Below are positions 45,564-53,707 of a DNA stretch of 64,000 bases, in pieces. Within the stretch, counting starts at the first letter, position 1; every line of letters starts with the position of its first letter. Under the pieces are notes generated by a model. It did not search any database. It was not told the DNA's origin and worked only from the letters and a program-made list of their open reading frames with translations. The DNA comes from Maribacter polysiphoniae (GTDB lineage: Bacteria; Bacteroidota; Bacteroidia; Flavobacteriales; Flavobacteriaceae): NCBI RefSeq assembly GCF_003148665.1, contig NZ_QGGQ01000013.1, forward strand, positions 97,906 through 161,905. The letters run 5' to 3'. Position numbers and translations under genes: made by a program.

Positions 45564-45840
45564 TACCCAACGTTTTTTTCTTTTTCCACGAACAGTTTTG
45601 AAATCCGTTGGTAATAATCCGGCATTGAAAGCAGTGGCCAACAAACTAGGTAAACAATGTTTAACAATAACTAAATCGGGAAGGCCATACGATGAAAGTT
45701 ACGTTATGATATTACCTGGATAAGTAGTGCATAAGTACCATAAAAAGAGCCCAAAGAATATAATTTTTGAATCTATGGGCCTAGAATGATAATGTTCTGG
45801 GTCAAGGAAGAATTTGTTTGTTTTTCACCTCAGTTCTTCG
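45564..45840 (+). mobile_element. IS110-type remnant 1 (transposase tail)
   Basis: About 275 bases are repeated at 48651-48920. Both encode the transposase C-terminus NPALKAVANKLGKQCLTI, SGRPYDESY, a pattern of flavobacterial IS110-family proteins, ending at TAA 45721-45723. The left end starts in TACCCAACGTTTTTTT. Only the last ~43 codons of the transposase remain. Confidence 0.6.
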
Positions 45841-45853
45841 GTGCCAACAATTT

Positions 45854-46498
45854 TTATTCCACGCTGTAATTTCCATTCGCCCATTTTATTGTTGGTTCAA
45901 TCCATTCTTTTAAAGGTTTAAATAAAAATCCGTGTCCCATTCCTGTATTCAGTTCTATTTCTTTAAAGTGTTTTATTTCACAATTCGAGACTTTCTTTCG
46001 TTCCAATGAAGAAACTCCAAACGGGTCGGACTTTTCATAAATCGTTAAAATATTTCCGCAAAAATTGATTTCAGGTATATTTTGAATATCACTATTCCTA
46101 AAACTTGCAATAAACACAAAATTCAAATCTTGATTATTTGCCAAAGTCGAAACGTATTGAGCAATATATCCGCCTTTTGAAGTTCCAACCACAGTTATTT
46201 TTTTCGGTTCTATTCCGCTTTTTATTAAACTGTCAATTTGGGTTAAAATTTCGATTGCGTATTCTCTCGCGTTAACAATCCCATTCCGTTTTTCGCTTAT
46301 TACTTTAAGTCCTTCTTTTTTAAATTCGGCTATAATCTCGTTGTATTCAGTCCGACCAAATTCGGGATGCAATTCATTCAGCTCGTGTTCTTCTAAAAAT
46401 CGGTTATGAAGGAAGAAAACAAATCGGTCATCATTTTTGTTTCCGCACGCAAATAAAGTTGAGCAAAAAAGAATTCCAATTAATAGACTTATTTTCAT
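45854..46498 (-). CDS. Alpha/beta hydrolase, secreted
   Basis: From MKISLLIG the protein has ~214 residues and a lipobox signal (LFCSTLFACGN). FFLHNRFLEEHEL precedes an oxyanion-like stretch, and VGTSKGGYIAQYV is the nucleophile elbow (G-T-S-K-G-G). KSDPFG and GMGHGFLF near the C-terminus provide the Asp and His. The substrate is unknown. Its start region shares the leader repeat with the polysaccharide deacetylase gene. Confidence 0.78.
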   Translation of the reverse strand: MKISLLIGILFCSTLFACGNKNDDRFVFFLHNRFLEEHELNELHPEFGRTEYNEIIAEFKKEGLKVISEKRNGIVNAREYAIEILTQIDSLIKSGIEPKKITVVGTSKGGYIAQYVSTLANNQDLNFVFIASFRNSDIQNIPEINFCGNILTIYEKSDPFGVSSLERKKVSNCEIKHFKEIELNTGMGHGFLFKPLKEWIEPTIKWANGNYSVE

Positions 46499-46519
46499 AG
46501 ATTTACGAATTTTATCAAA

Positions 46520-46590
46520 TGTCACGTCCTAAAATACGGCTATAGATTAATATTCAATTTAAGCGGCATCTTGAAGCACGTAATTAGGTA
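46520..46590. repeat. Leader repeat, copy 2
   Basis: TGTCACGTCCTAAAATACGG and the following ~50 bases align with 43513-43590. Confidence 0.5.
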
Positions 46591-46606
46591 TTTCAAGACT
46601 TAATTT

Positions 46607-46650
46607 AGCAAATAAAAACCAATTGGAATCCCGAAGAATCGGGACGCGAG
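46607..46650. repeat. AACCAATTGGAATCCCGAAG repeat, copy 2
   Basis: This matches 26981-27021, with the same short hairpin (TCCCGA/TCGGGA). Confidence 0.5.
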
Positions 46651-46789
46651 TTGGAAGCGTCGGGCATTGGATCCAGGGCCGTCATAAAAATACGAAAACC
46701 TTTTGATTAGCTCCAAAGTTCTTATTATTCATCGGTCTTGTTGGGCTTTCGTTATTTTTAAATCAATAGCTATAGAAGCTATTTACAAT

Positions 46790-47584
46790 TCATTCTTTAT
46801 TTTTCTTCAGCACTTTACTGATTTCAGTTTCTAATAATTCTATTTCATTGATGGTACTTTCAAATCTTCGAATAAGTCCTCCATTATTAGCATATTTTAT
46901 CGATAACCAATTCTCGAATTTTATAAATTCTTCGGATTGTTTGTTTGTTAACCAGTCATCATTTAATTGAATTATGGGGTTTTTCAAATTAATGGATGTA
47001 ATGTCAAAGCCATCATTGTTTACTGCTAATAACCAGCGAAATTGACCGAGTAAATGTGTGGTACCTATTGCATTGATACTTTGGCTAGCTCGGACTTGAT
47101 AAAAATCCATTTCAGGATACATTTCGATGTAAAGTTTAAGTAATTGTGCTTTAAGGTTCCTGTCTTTAATCAACTTTAATTTTCCGTTGGATGCCATTTC
47201 AGTATATATAGCTGTCTGTGGTATAAATTTGTTGGAAGAACTATACAGATTCCAATTAGAAAAACTTTTGTAGAGCGAATATTGATTGTAACTGTCCAGT
47301 TGAAGTCTATCTATTTCATTCGCTAGGGCAAGAGATTAATTTTCATATCTTTTGACATACTCATTCAATCTTAATTTATCTTGATGTAAATCTATGGCAA
47401 GATCGTTATAAAAGGTCATAACTTCGTTTCCGTCATTCACATGCTGCCTCCACTCGCCTAGACTAACAGCAATGATTATTCCGATGACTACGAGCAGAAT
47501 TTCTCCTACTGCATAGATCAGGTATTTACCGATACGGTTTTCCTCTACTAATTTTTGACGAATTTCTCTAAAGAATTTTATAAT
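46790..47584 (-). pseudogene. DUF6090 gene with premature stop
   Basis: The frame starts at an ATT and encodes IIKFFREIRQKLVEENRIGKY, then the DUF6090 membrane helix (AVGEILLVVIGIIIAV). After YVKRYEN a TAA at 47336-47338 interrupts, and the same frame continues with SLALANEIDRLQLDSYN to the end. No base shift is needed. Both the start codon (ATT instead of ATG) and the stop suggest inactivation. A shorter ORF from 47197 is the C-terminal half only. It is a paralogue of the intact DUF6090 gene at 37.7 kb. Confidence 0.8.
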
Positions 47585-47729
47585 TGGTAAGTGGTTGGTT
47601 ATAATAAAGCACAGCAGTCTAGTTTATAGCTCGTAGTGGGTATAAAAATTATTTTAGGTTAAGCACGAACCGTACCGACATTTCGGGGTTCGTAAGCCGG
47701 CCAGAACCGAGCAATGAATAACACACGGT

Positions 47730-47738
47730 GTTGATGGT
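47730..47738. repeat. Cassette start GTTGATGGT
   Basis: GTTGATGGT precedes the membrane-protein gene stop side and pairs with ACCACCAAC at 48432-48440 (8 of 9 complementary). This is the outer end of one cassette-like unit. Confidence 0.5.
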
Positions 47739-47755
47739 TCGTTTTTATATTTTCC

Positions 47756-48391
47756 TTATAAATGTACATTTATGGTATAAAGAGCAATTAAATAGATAGT
47801 GAACGACATTAATGCTACTAAATACGGTTTGTATTTCCTGTCATTTTTTTTATCCCAAAATATCAAACCTAGAAGAATTCCAATGACAATCAAATATGGG
47901 ATATGTAAAGAGCCTAAATTTTCCAACTCCAATAAAAAAAATATAATTCTACCTAAAGTTGGTCCAATAAAAATTAATGCGATTGCTATCATATACCTCA
48001 TATGAATAGCAACATTGTTCTTGTATTTTATGGCAAGTGCATAAAACAATATTAAAAGGGCAATATCAAAACTAGCATTTAAAGGAAAAAGGTTCTTTCC
48101 GTATTCCTTAATCATTTGTGGTATAAAAGAAAGAATTAAAGCAAAAAAAATAAAGTAGGAAATTTTCCCAAAAAAGCGATGAAGTTTGAAGCTCTTAAAC
48201 CTAATCAGTAAGGGTTGTGTGATAAGTAGTGTAATCCAAATTGAAGCTACAAATGCGTGGATATGTGTATAAGAATCAACTGTTCCGGCAAATTCAGGTG
48301 ACAGGACAAAATAAGTTTTATAAAACCCTAAAAATGTCAATGGAATGAACAGTAAAAAAATAAATCCAATATTTTTATATTCTTTTTCCAT
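47756..48391 (-). CDS. Multi-helix membrane protein of unknown function
   Basis: This 211-residue protein has six to seven membrane helices. It carries His residues in TGHIHAFVASIW-like positions (YTHIHAFVASIW) and in KLHRFFGK, and MRYMIAIALIFIGP. The layout is like DUF2306 and cytochrome-b-like membrane proteins, but haem ligation is not certain. It is a single-gene unit between cassette-type ends and has no same-strand partner. Confidence 0.7.
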   Translation of the reverse strand: MEKEYKNIGFIFLLFIPLTFLGFYKTYFVLSPEFAGTVDSYTHIHAFVASIWITLLITQPLLIRFKSFKLHRFFGKISYFIFFALILSFIPQMIKEYGKNLFPLNASFDIALLILFYALAIKYKNNVAIHMRYMIAIALIFIGPTLGRIIFFLLELENLGSLHIPYLIVIGILLGLIFWDKKNDRKYKPYLVALMSFTIYLIALYTINVHL

Positions 48392-48431
48392 AAAACTTAT
48401 TTATTCTTTTAAACGTGATTTTCCTTAAATG

Positions 48432-48650
48432 ACCACCAACGCTTGAACTAAGCGTAGTGTGCTGGAAGGCCGTCTGCGACAGCAGCGGGGGCGATGGCCG
48501 GTTTCCGTCATGGCACGAGGCTAAAGGGTATTGTTTTGCTTTTTCTTTTTTGATCCAAAGCTACCCCGAAGCGTCGGGGCATAAGGTTTAGCCACTTTAT
48601 AAATATACACAGACCTTGCGAATTAGACACATGTTGGTATTACGTTTTGT
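48432..48650. repeat. Type-B spacer palindrome
   Basis: Starts ACCACCAAC-GCTTGAACTAAGCGTAGTG. It has an internal stem CTACCCCGA/GTCGGGGC-like and the conserved ATAAATATACACAGACCTT (48599-48617), and ends where an IS110 tail remnant begins. The same right-hand block occurs at 55010-55028 and 61722-61740. Confidence 0.65.
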
Positions 48651-48920
48651 TACCCAACGTTTTTTTTCACAAACAGTTTTGAAATCCAATTGTGATAATC
48701 CGGCCTTGAAAGCAGTGGCCAACAAACCGCGTAAACAATGTTTAGCCATAGCTAAATCGGGAAGGGCATACGATGGAAGTTACGTTATGATATTACCTGG
48801 ATAAGTAGGGGATAAGTACTATAAAATAAGCCCGAAGAATACAATTTATGAATCTATGGGCCTAGAATGACAATGTCCTGGATTAAGGAGGAATTTATTG
48901 ACTTTTTACCTCAGTGCTTT
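48651..48920 (+). mobile_element. IS110-type remnant 2 (transposase tail)
   Basis: About 270 bases match remnant 1 (45564-45840): NPALKAVANKPRKQCLAI, SGRAYDGSY, stop at 48801-48803, and the right end CTCAGTGCTTT. It is inserted in the spacer between the membrane protein and the VOC gene. Confidence 0.6.
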
Positions 48921-48929
48921 GTTGGCGGT
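48921..48929. repeat. Cassette start GTTGGCGGT
   Basis: GTTGGCGGT is complementary at 8 of 9 positions to ACCACCAAC at 49350-49358. These are the two ends of the VOC unit. Confidence 0.5.
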
Positions 48930-48943
48930 TCGTTTTTACTTTT

Positions 48944-49294
48944 TTAAATGCTTTGTCCAAAGGTCAATAGGTTAGTATCTGGGTCAAGTAAAGAGAATTC
49001 CTTTTGTCCCCAAGGTTTTGATTCCAATTTCCCATTTGGGTGTATTTTTATTTTATAGTCTAATAATGTTTGGTAAAAATCGTCGATGCCATTGGTCCTA
49101 ATATAAACTTGTCCGTAATTTTCTTTAGGGTTAAGTTCCTTAAATTCAAAGAAATGAATTTCAATTGTATCTTTTCGAACCATTAAATACGCTTCATAAT
49201 CGCCTATTTCTTTAAACCCTAGCTTATCTATATAAAATGCTCTGGTAACATTTTTGTCACGCATTGGTAATTTCGGAATGATATCAGTCAGCAT
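48944..49294 (-). CDS. VOC (glyoxalase/bleomycin-resistance) family protein
   Basis: This 116-residue single VOC module has two beta-alpha-beta-beta-beta repeats. The first is PKLPMRDKNVTRAFYIDKLGFKEIGDYEAYLMV and the second GQVYIRTNGIDDFYQTLLDYKI through KEFSLLDPDTNLLTFG. HFFE and the later E fit metal- or drug-binding positions. Short forms of this type either bind bleomycin or act as small isomerases. It is the only gene in a small cassette-like unit of 440 bp. Confidence 0.85.
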   Translation of the reverse strand: MLTDIIPKLPMRDKNVTRAFYIDKLGFKEIGDYEAYLMVRKDTIEIHFFEFKELNPKENYGQVYIRTNGIDDFYQTLLDYKIKIHPNGKLESKPWGQKEFSLLDPDTNLLTFGQSI

Positions 49295-49349
49295 AATTTC
49301 AAGATTGGTATTTGTAATTCAATTTTAAATTGTTGCGTATTCTTAAATG

Positions 49350-49470
49350 ACCACCAACGTTTTCGTATAAGAATGGTTACGTGTTTGCATGCGAGGATTT
49401 TCCGAAGGAAAATCAGACGTAGTAAACTTGCAACGACCTTTATTTAAGCCCAACACCAGTGATTTTTTAT
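49350..49470. repeat. Type-E spacer palindrome
   Basis: CCACCAACGTTTTCG, then TGCATGCGAGGATTTTCC-GAA-GGAAAATC (perfect stem), then AGACGTAGTAAACTTGCAAC and TTAAGCCCAAC. The middle matches 44.70-44.73 kb. Confidence 0.6.
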
Positions 49471-49488
49471 ATAAGGTGTTTTCATTGG

Positions 49489-50103
49489 TTATTTTTCTTT
49501 TTGGGTAATATTCCATTCAAGTCCTCTTTCTTTAGCAAAACTTTGAATTTCTTCTAAACCAATTTCTTTCCTTCTTTGGTTTACATATTCAGGTTGTTCG
49601 ATGGGAAAGAACGTAGGAACATTACTGGATTGATAGTTTATTTGAGTTCCATATAATTGAGGTTTGCCAGAGTTGATCAACATTCTGTCAATAAGACGGG
49701 CATAATGACTGGGTTGTGATTCCTCTTTTAAAACAGAAGCTTTTAATAATGGTGCATACTTTTTTTTAGAGGCAACGCTGCCGTGTTGCAAAACACTCCA
49801 TAGGGTTCCATTGGCCAATCTGCCAACTTGGGAAATTCCCAGCCAGCCATATTCATCTATAATACGTGTCACTTCTTTTTCAAGAATCTTATCTTGGGTT
49901 TCTACAACTTCCCAAAAATATTCATAGGCATCCGAATCTTTTCCAAGTTTATTTTCCGCCTCAATATAGATACGTCTAAAAGTTTGGTCTTTCATAAATA
50001 TCGTCCCTAATTTGACTTTTAACGAATCGAATTCCTTTTGGGACTGACCTAATGCTGAAAAACTGATACTTAATATGATTATTATAAGAATAGCTTGTTT
50101 CAT
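49489..50103 (-). CDS. DUF6624 family protein, secreted
   Basis: This 204-residue protein has a signal (LIIIILSISFSALG). DQTFRRI, EYGWLGISQVGRLANGTLW, LQHG, HYARLIDRMLINSGKPQLYGTQ lie in the order of DUF6624. The Y-G-T-Q and the W-x-x-x-x-H-G segments are characteristic. Function not known. It is a single gene next to a half spacer and an IS1182 fragment. Confidence 0.78.
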   Translation of the reverse strand: MKQAILIIIILSISFSALGQSQKEFDSLKVKLGTIFMKDQTFRRIYIEAENKLGKDSDAYEYFWEVVETQDKILEKEVTRIIDEYGWLGISQVGRLANGTLWSVLQHGSVASKKKYAPLLKASVLKEESQPSHYARLIDRMLINSGKPQLYGTQINYQSSNVPTFFPIEQPEYVNQRRKEIGLEEIQSFAKERGLEWNITQKEK

Positions 50104-50120
50104 AGTTCTAATTATTGCAA

Positions 50121-50206
50121 ACGGTCTCGGCTCGTATGTTTGGTTCTAAGTTTGAAGATAAGATATTTAGTGTAAAAAAGAGTTTATAAAAAAGAGTGAT
50201 ATCGAG
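50121..50206. repeat. Half-spacer with CGGCTCGTATG, copy 1
   Basis: From TCGGCTCGTATGTTTGG (50127) to GATATCGAG (50206) the sequence matches 56907-56988 almost base for base. It is cut on its right by an IS1182 fragment. Confidence 0.6.
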
Positions 50207-50490
50207 AAAGCGTTCACCAAGGTATTCCTGGATGCCCGTACCAAGATAAAGAAGAAGGAATGTCGAGCGATAAAGGACGTATGTATCGATTGTCCCATAA
50301 GAAACCAATGTATAGGGAAAAGCGCCCAGGAGAAGAAGTTCAGCGTCACCTTTAACCGGGAAGAATATGAAAGGACCATCGCAAGGGTCGAAAGCCCACA
50401 GGGCAAGCGGCAAAGTACGGTAGAACCTGTTTTCGGCACCTTGACCCAGTTCATGGGGTTAAGGAAGATAAATACCATAGGGCAACAGTT
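50207..50490 (+). pseudogene. IS1182-type transposase, C-terminal fragment
   Basis: The plus frame encodes CIDCPIRNQCIGKSAQEKK (zinc-like Cys cluster), then REEYERTIARVESPQGKRQS, then TVEPVFGTLTQFMGLRKINT. This is the typical end of IS1182-family DDE transposases. The N-terminal two-thirds are missing, and the frame runs into the end of the serine hydrolase gene region. Confidence 0.75.
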
Positions 50491-50491
50491 T

Positions 50492-51841
50492 TTATTCTTT
50501 TACCCCATGAAACTGATCAGATCCATTTGAAAGAAATATCTTCATCTTTCCTCCATCGTTGGAGGGATTGAATTCAACTTTGGCTGGAAAGTCCTTTACC
50601 CTGAATTTGGTTTTGGTATTAGCAGAAAGTTCATCAGCAGGTCCTCCATCAACCGAAATAAAAAGTTTCAAACCTTCTCGAGATACTTTTGCTTTGAACC
50701 CTTCAACCATTTTATAAGTTCCAACATACGAATCAAGTAATTCTACATCTAATTGAACTGTAGCATTTTCATAAATTACCGAAGCAATATCAAATGCAAT
50801 TTTGTTAGTGTTAATGGTATTGATATCGCTAATATTCGAGAGTACAAGAATGAGGTAATCGTCTTTAGGAAAATAGAGGTCTGAAGAAGAAAAACCAAAA
50901 ATAAAACCATTATGAAAAATTGAAGTTTGACCAAATTTTTCATCATTATAAAAACCAAATCCGTAATTAGATTTTTCTCCGCTTGATAAAATGTATGACG
51001 ACCAAGCTCTGTCCAAAGATTCTTTAGAAATGACTTTATGACTAATTAGCCCTTTATACCATCTAGCCATATCATTGGCCGTTGTATGGATTGAGCCAGG
51101 GCCTTTGGACTGTGTATAAGAATATGGTCTTGCAAGCACAATAGACTCTTCTTTTATTTCATAACCCACTGGTTTGTTTGGGATACTTTGTCCATCTTTC
51201 GGAAAGAACGTCTGATTCATTTCTAATGGGTCAAAAATATTTTGTTTCAGATAGTCTTGGTAAGACATGTGCGAAACCTTCTCAATTATATGACCAAGTA
51301 TAATGTAATTCATATTTGCATAGGCATGACGTGTACTGGGTTTAAAGTCCAATGAGTCCGTAAGGAAATATTTAATTACGTCCGAACTTCTTTCAAATTT
51401 CCTGTCAGCTTCATTTTCTGCCCAAGACATATCAGTATATCGTTTTATACCTGAAGTATGAGAAAGTAAATTTTCGACCGTAATAAACTTGTATTGGGAA
51501 GGTATATCTGGAAGGAATAGATGAAGACTATCAGTCAGGTTTAATTTTTTTTGCTCAACCAATTGAAGTATGCTTACTGCTGTAAATTCTTTACTAATAC
51601 TAGCTAAATTAAAAACTGAATTAATTTCGAGATTTTCATTGGTTTGCAAATTTGATTTACCGAAAGCTTTGTGGTATATAATACTTGTATCTCTTTTCAC
51701 AAATACTTCAACTCCTGGTTTGTCATTCACATTCAATACTTGCAATTGTCTGTCGATTTTATCTCCTAAACTAATTTCTCTGTCTTTTCCACAGGATGTT
51801 ATTATGAGGCTAAAAAGTAGTGCCCAAAGTATCTGTCTCAT
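50492..51841 (-). CDS. Serine hydrolase (beta-lactamase fold), lipoprotein
   Basis: From MRQILWAL the protein is ~449 residues, with a lipobox (LFSLIITSCGKD). S-x-x-K is in NLASISKEFT, Y-x-N in HAYANMNYIILG, and the late motif is FHNGFIFGFSS. The C-terminal ~100 residues form a beta-barrel-like domain (VGTYKMVEGFKAKV). Same general group as the genes at 20.99 and 38.77 kb, but divergent in sequence. It sits between two IS1182 fragments. Confidence 0.87.
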   Translation of the reverse strand: MRQILWALLFSLIITSCGKDREISLGDKIDRQLQVLNVNDKPGVEVFVKRDTSIIYHKAFGKSNLQTNENLEINSVFNLASISKEFTAVSILQLVEQKKLNLTDSLHLFLPDIPSQYKFITVENLLSHTSGIKRYTDMSWAENEADRKFERSSDVIKYFLTDSLDFKPSTRHAYANMNYIILGHIIEKVSHMSYQDYLKQNIFDPLEMNQTFFPKDGQSIPNKPVGYEIKEESIVLARPYSYTQSKGPGSIHTTANDMARWYKGLISHKVISKESLDRAWSSYILSSGEKSNYGFGFYNDEKFGQTSIFHNGFIFGFSSSDLYFPKDDYLILVLSNISDINTINTNKIAFDIASVIYENATVQLDVELLDSYVGTYKMVEGFKAKVSREGLKLFISVDGGPADELSANTKTKFRVKDFPAKVEFNPSNDGGKMKIFLSNGSDQFHGVKE

Positions 51842-51978
51842 TCTATTTGTTTTAATTGGTGCCAATGTTTTGGCCAAAACCTGTTTTAATTGGTTTTAGG
51901 TTTTGTGCCTGTAGTACAAGTTAAGAAAAATGTCTTTGTCGATCATTGCCGATCGGGACAGGGATCGTAACTTTAGGT
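51842..51978. other. Intergenic, remnant flank
   Basis: Short AT-rich stretch before the IS1182 N-terminal fragment; no gene. Confidence 0.4.
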
Positions 51979-52170
51979 ATGCAGGGAAAAAAGGATTATC
52001 AGGAAAAACTGTTCGCCCATTTCAAGTTGAGCGAACGCGTACCAAAGAACAATTTCCACAGGCGTTTGAAAGCGGAGTTGGACCTAGGTTTTCTCTATCC
52101 CCTTACCAAGGGGTAATATGGGAGGAGGTCAACTTTAATGAAGGTTTGGAAAACTAAGCATCGAAAATTG
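51979..52170 (+). pseudogene. IS1182-type transposase, N-terminal fragment
   Basis: MQGKKDYQEKLFAHFKLSER, then VPKNNFHRRLKAELDLGFLY, as in the DUF772-type start of IS1182 transposases, is interrupted by a TAA (52114-52116) exactly where the family has Tyr (Y-Y-G). The next codons (YGRRS) continue in frame. The rest is absent. Confidence 0.72.
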
Positions 52171-52287
52171 GTGTTTCGCTTCTGGGTTGATAAGAAAAAA
52201 GCCCCTTCAAGAAGCTTATATGAATCTGTTTTTTTCCGGATTAAAGGCTTGTGCAATGGTTACCGGTGTTAACTGTTGGCTTTTATT
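52171..52287. other. Short intergenic, no recognised feature
   Basis: This links the IS1182 fragment to the DUF3500 gene. It contains GTTGGC-type bases (52272 region) that may be a mutated cassette start. Confidence 0.3.
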
Positions 52288-53502
52288 TTAATGATGATGT
52301 TTCTCTTTATGTTGTTTCAATAGATCTTTTCCATAATCATTTCCATTAGGAGTCCTAACAACTGTATGAATATGGTTTTTTGATGGTTTTCCGTCATCTG
52401 CATTTGGAACTCCGACGACTCTCTGGTGGTCAAATTCAATAAGTACAACTGGACTGTGAATTCGATAGTAAAAAATAGCATCTTCAGAAGTGTCTCCAAC
52501 CCACGAGAACCAAGTATTGTCAATATTTTCAGTTACTTCATCCATTTTAACTTTATCGTGTCCTTCCCTAATATTACTGATATACAAGAATATTAAGCCT
52601 AATAGTTTTTGTTTTTGCTCATTAGAAAACTTTGAGACCTGAATGCCTTGATAATTAAGAGTTAAATTATCTTTATTTGCCTCAGCCACATTATTATCCC
52701 CAGTTTTTGTGTTTGAAATTATAGCATCCTTCTTTTGTTCTATTGTTAGGGATTGCATCAAGGCTAATCCGAAATTTTGTTCGTCTTGAAACAAAGTATT
52801 TCCTTTATACTTTCCAGAAGTTGTAATTATTGGTTCTCCACCCATAAATACTGGTGACATTACAACTTGGTCTCCTAAAATAAAGTAGTTGATAACTAAG
52901 TGATGTCCATCTAATTGCCAACCCCAAGGCTCACTGCTTGAAGGTGTTCCCATAATAGTGAGGAAATATAATTCTTCATCATAATCCAATGAACCATTAT
53001 TAAGTTCTTTAAGGGTTTGGTCAGTCTTCATAATGTCCTTACTTAACTGAAGCCCTTTTGCACTTAACGACTCTTTAATTAAATTAAAAGCGTCTTTCTT
53101 TTGAATTTCGTTTAATTCCTTTAGGCTTACTCCCTGTCTGTCATATATTCCATTGTCTACATTACACCATTTTCTCCATTCCTCATCATCAATGTCAAAT
53201 GTTGAGCGCTGCAGTTGCACTGGTGATAAGCTATTCAAAAAATCTTTAGCAGTTATTTGAATTGGTAGAGTTGAAACTCCAGTAGAACTGATTTGAAATA
53301 TATTTGTCGAGGCATTATCCTCTGTAAAAATTCCGGCGTATGGTTCTTTCAGGGCATCTGCTTCCATTTTTGCAAAACGTTCTTTTACAGGATTAACTAC
53401 CTCAATATTATCCGATGTTTTGCTATTTCCCTTTTCGTATACTTTCTCTTTACAACCAAATACACATGCGAATAAAAATAGTATGATTAAGTTTTTCATC
53501 AA
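52288..53502 (-). CDS. DUF3500 family lipoprotein
   Basis: This 404-residue protein has a lipobox (FLFACVFGCKE). The family-like features are the FLNSLSPVQLQRSTFDIDDEEWRKWCN segment near residue 90 and GTPSSSEPWGWQLDGHHLVINYF near residue 195, with GGEP just after. The family end HTVVRTPNGNDYGKDLL is present, followed by a His-rich tail. DUF3500 proteins are secreted, of unknown function, with conserved W-x-x-x-G-H-H residues suggestive of metal binding. Confidence 0.86.
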   Translation of the reverse strand: MMKNLIILFLFACVFGCKEKVYEKGNSKTSDNIEVVNPVKERFAKMEADALKEPYAGIFTEDNASTNIFQISSTGVSTLPIQITAKDFLNSLSPVQLQRSTFDIDDEEWRKWCNVDNGIYDRQGVSLKELNEIQKKDAFNLIKESLSAKGLQLSKDIMKTDQTLKELNNGSLDYDEELYFLTIMGTPSSSEPWGWQLDGHHLVINYFILGDQVVMSPVFMGGEPIITTSGKYKGNTLFQDEQNFGLALMQSLTIEQKKDAIISNTKTGDNNVAEANKDNLTLNYQGIQVSKFSNEQKQKLLGLIFLYISNIREGHDKVKMDEVTENIDNTWFSWVGDTSEDAIFYYRIHSPVVLIEFDHQRVVGVPNADDGKPSKNHIHTVVRTPNGNDYGKDLLKQHKEKHHH

Positions 53503-53512
53503 TTTATGTTTT

Positions 53513-53707
53513 TGAGCTGTTCGTTAAGAGACATGGTTGGTACGGGAATAAAAAGTAGTTAACTTTCAATTAAGCACTTAGTCAAAACTTTTTATTCTGT
53601 TTTATTTTTTCTTTATAAAACCAAATCAAAAAGATTTGGCGGACTTCGTTAAATTCCTATACTTTAGGTTAAGCACCAAAACCCGTATTAATTATAGCCA
53701 TTGTGAG
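53513..53707. repeat. Type-2 spacer palindrome
   Basis: The left arm ACATGGTTGGTACGGG (53529-53544) pairs with the right arm CCCGTATTAATTATAGCC (53682-53699). An internal CCAAATC/GATTTGG hairpin lies at ~53621-53640. It is close in sequence to the spacers at 58.4 and 60.7 kb. Confidence 0.7.

Noticed and set aside
48616..48804. A small plus-strand gene of 62 codons
   Set aside because: It is the tail of an IS110-type transposase repeated at 45.6 kb, fused by chance to spacer codons.
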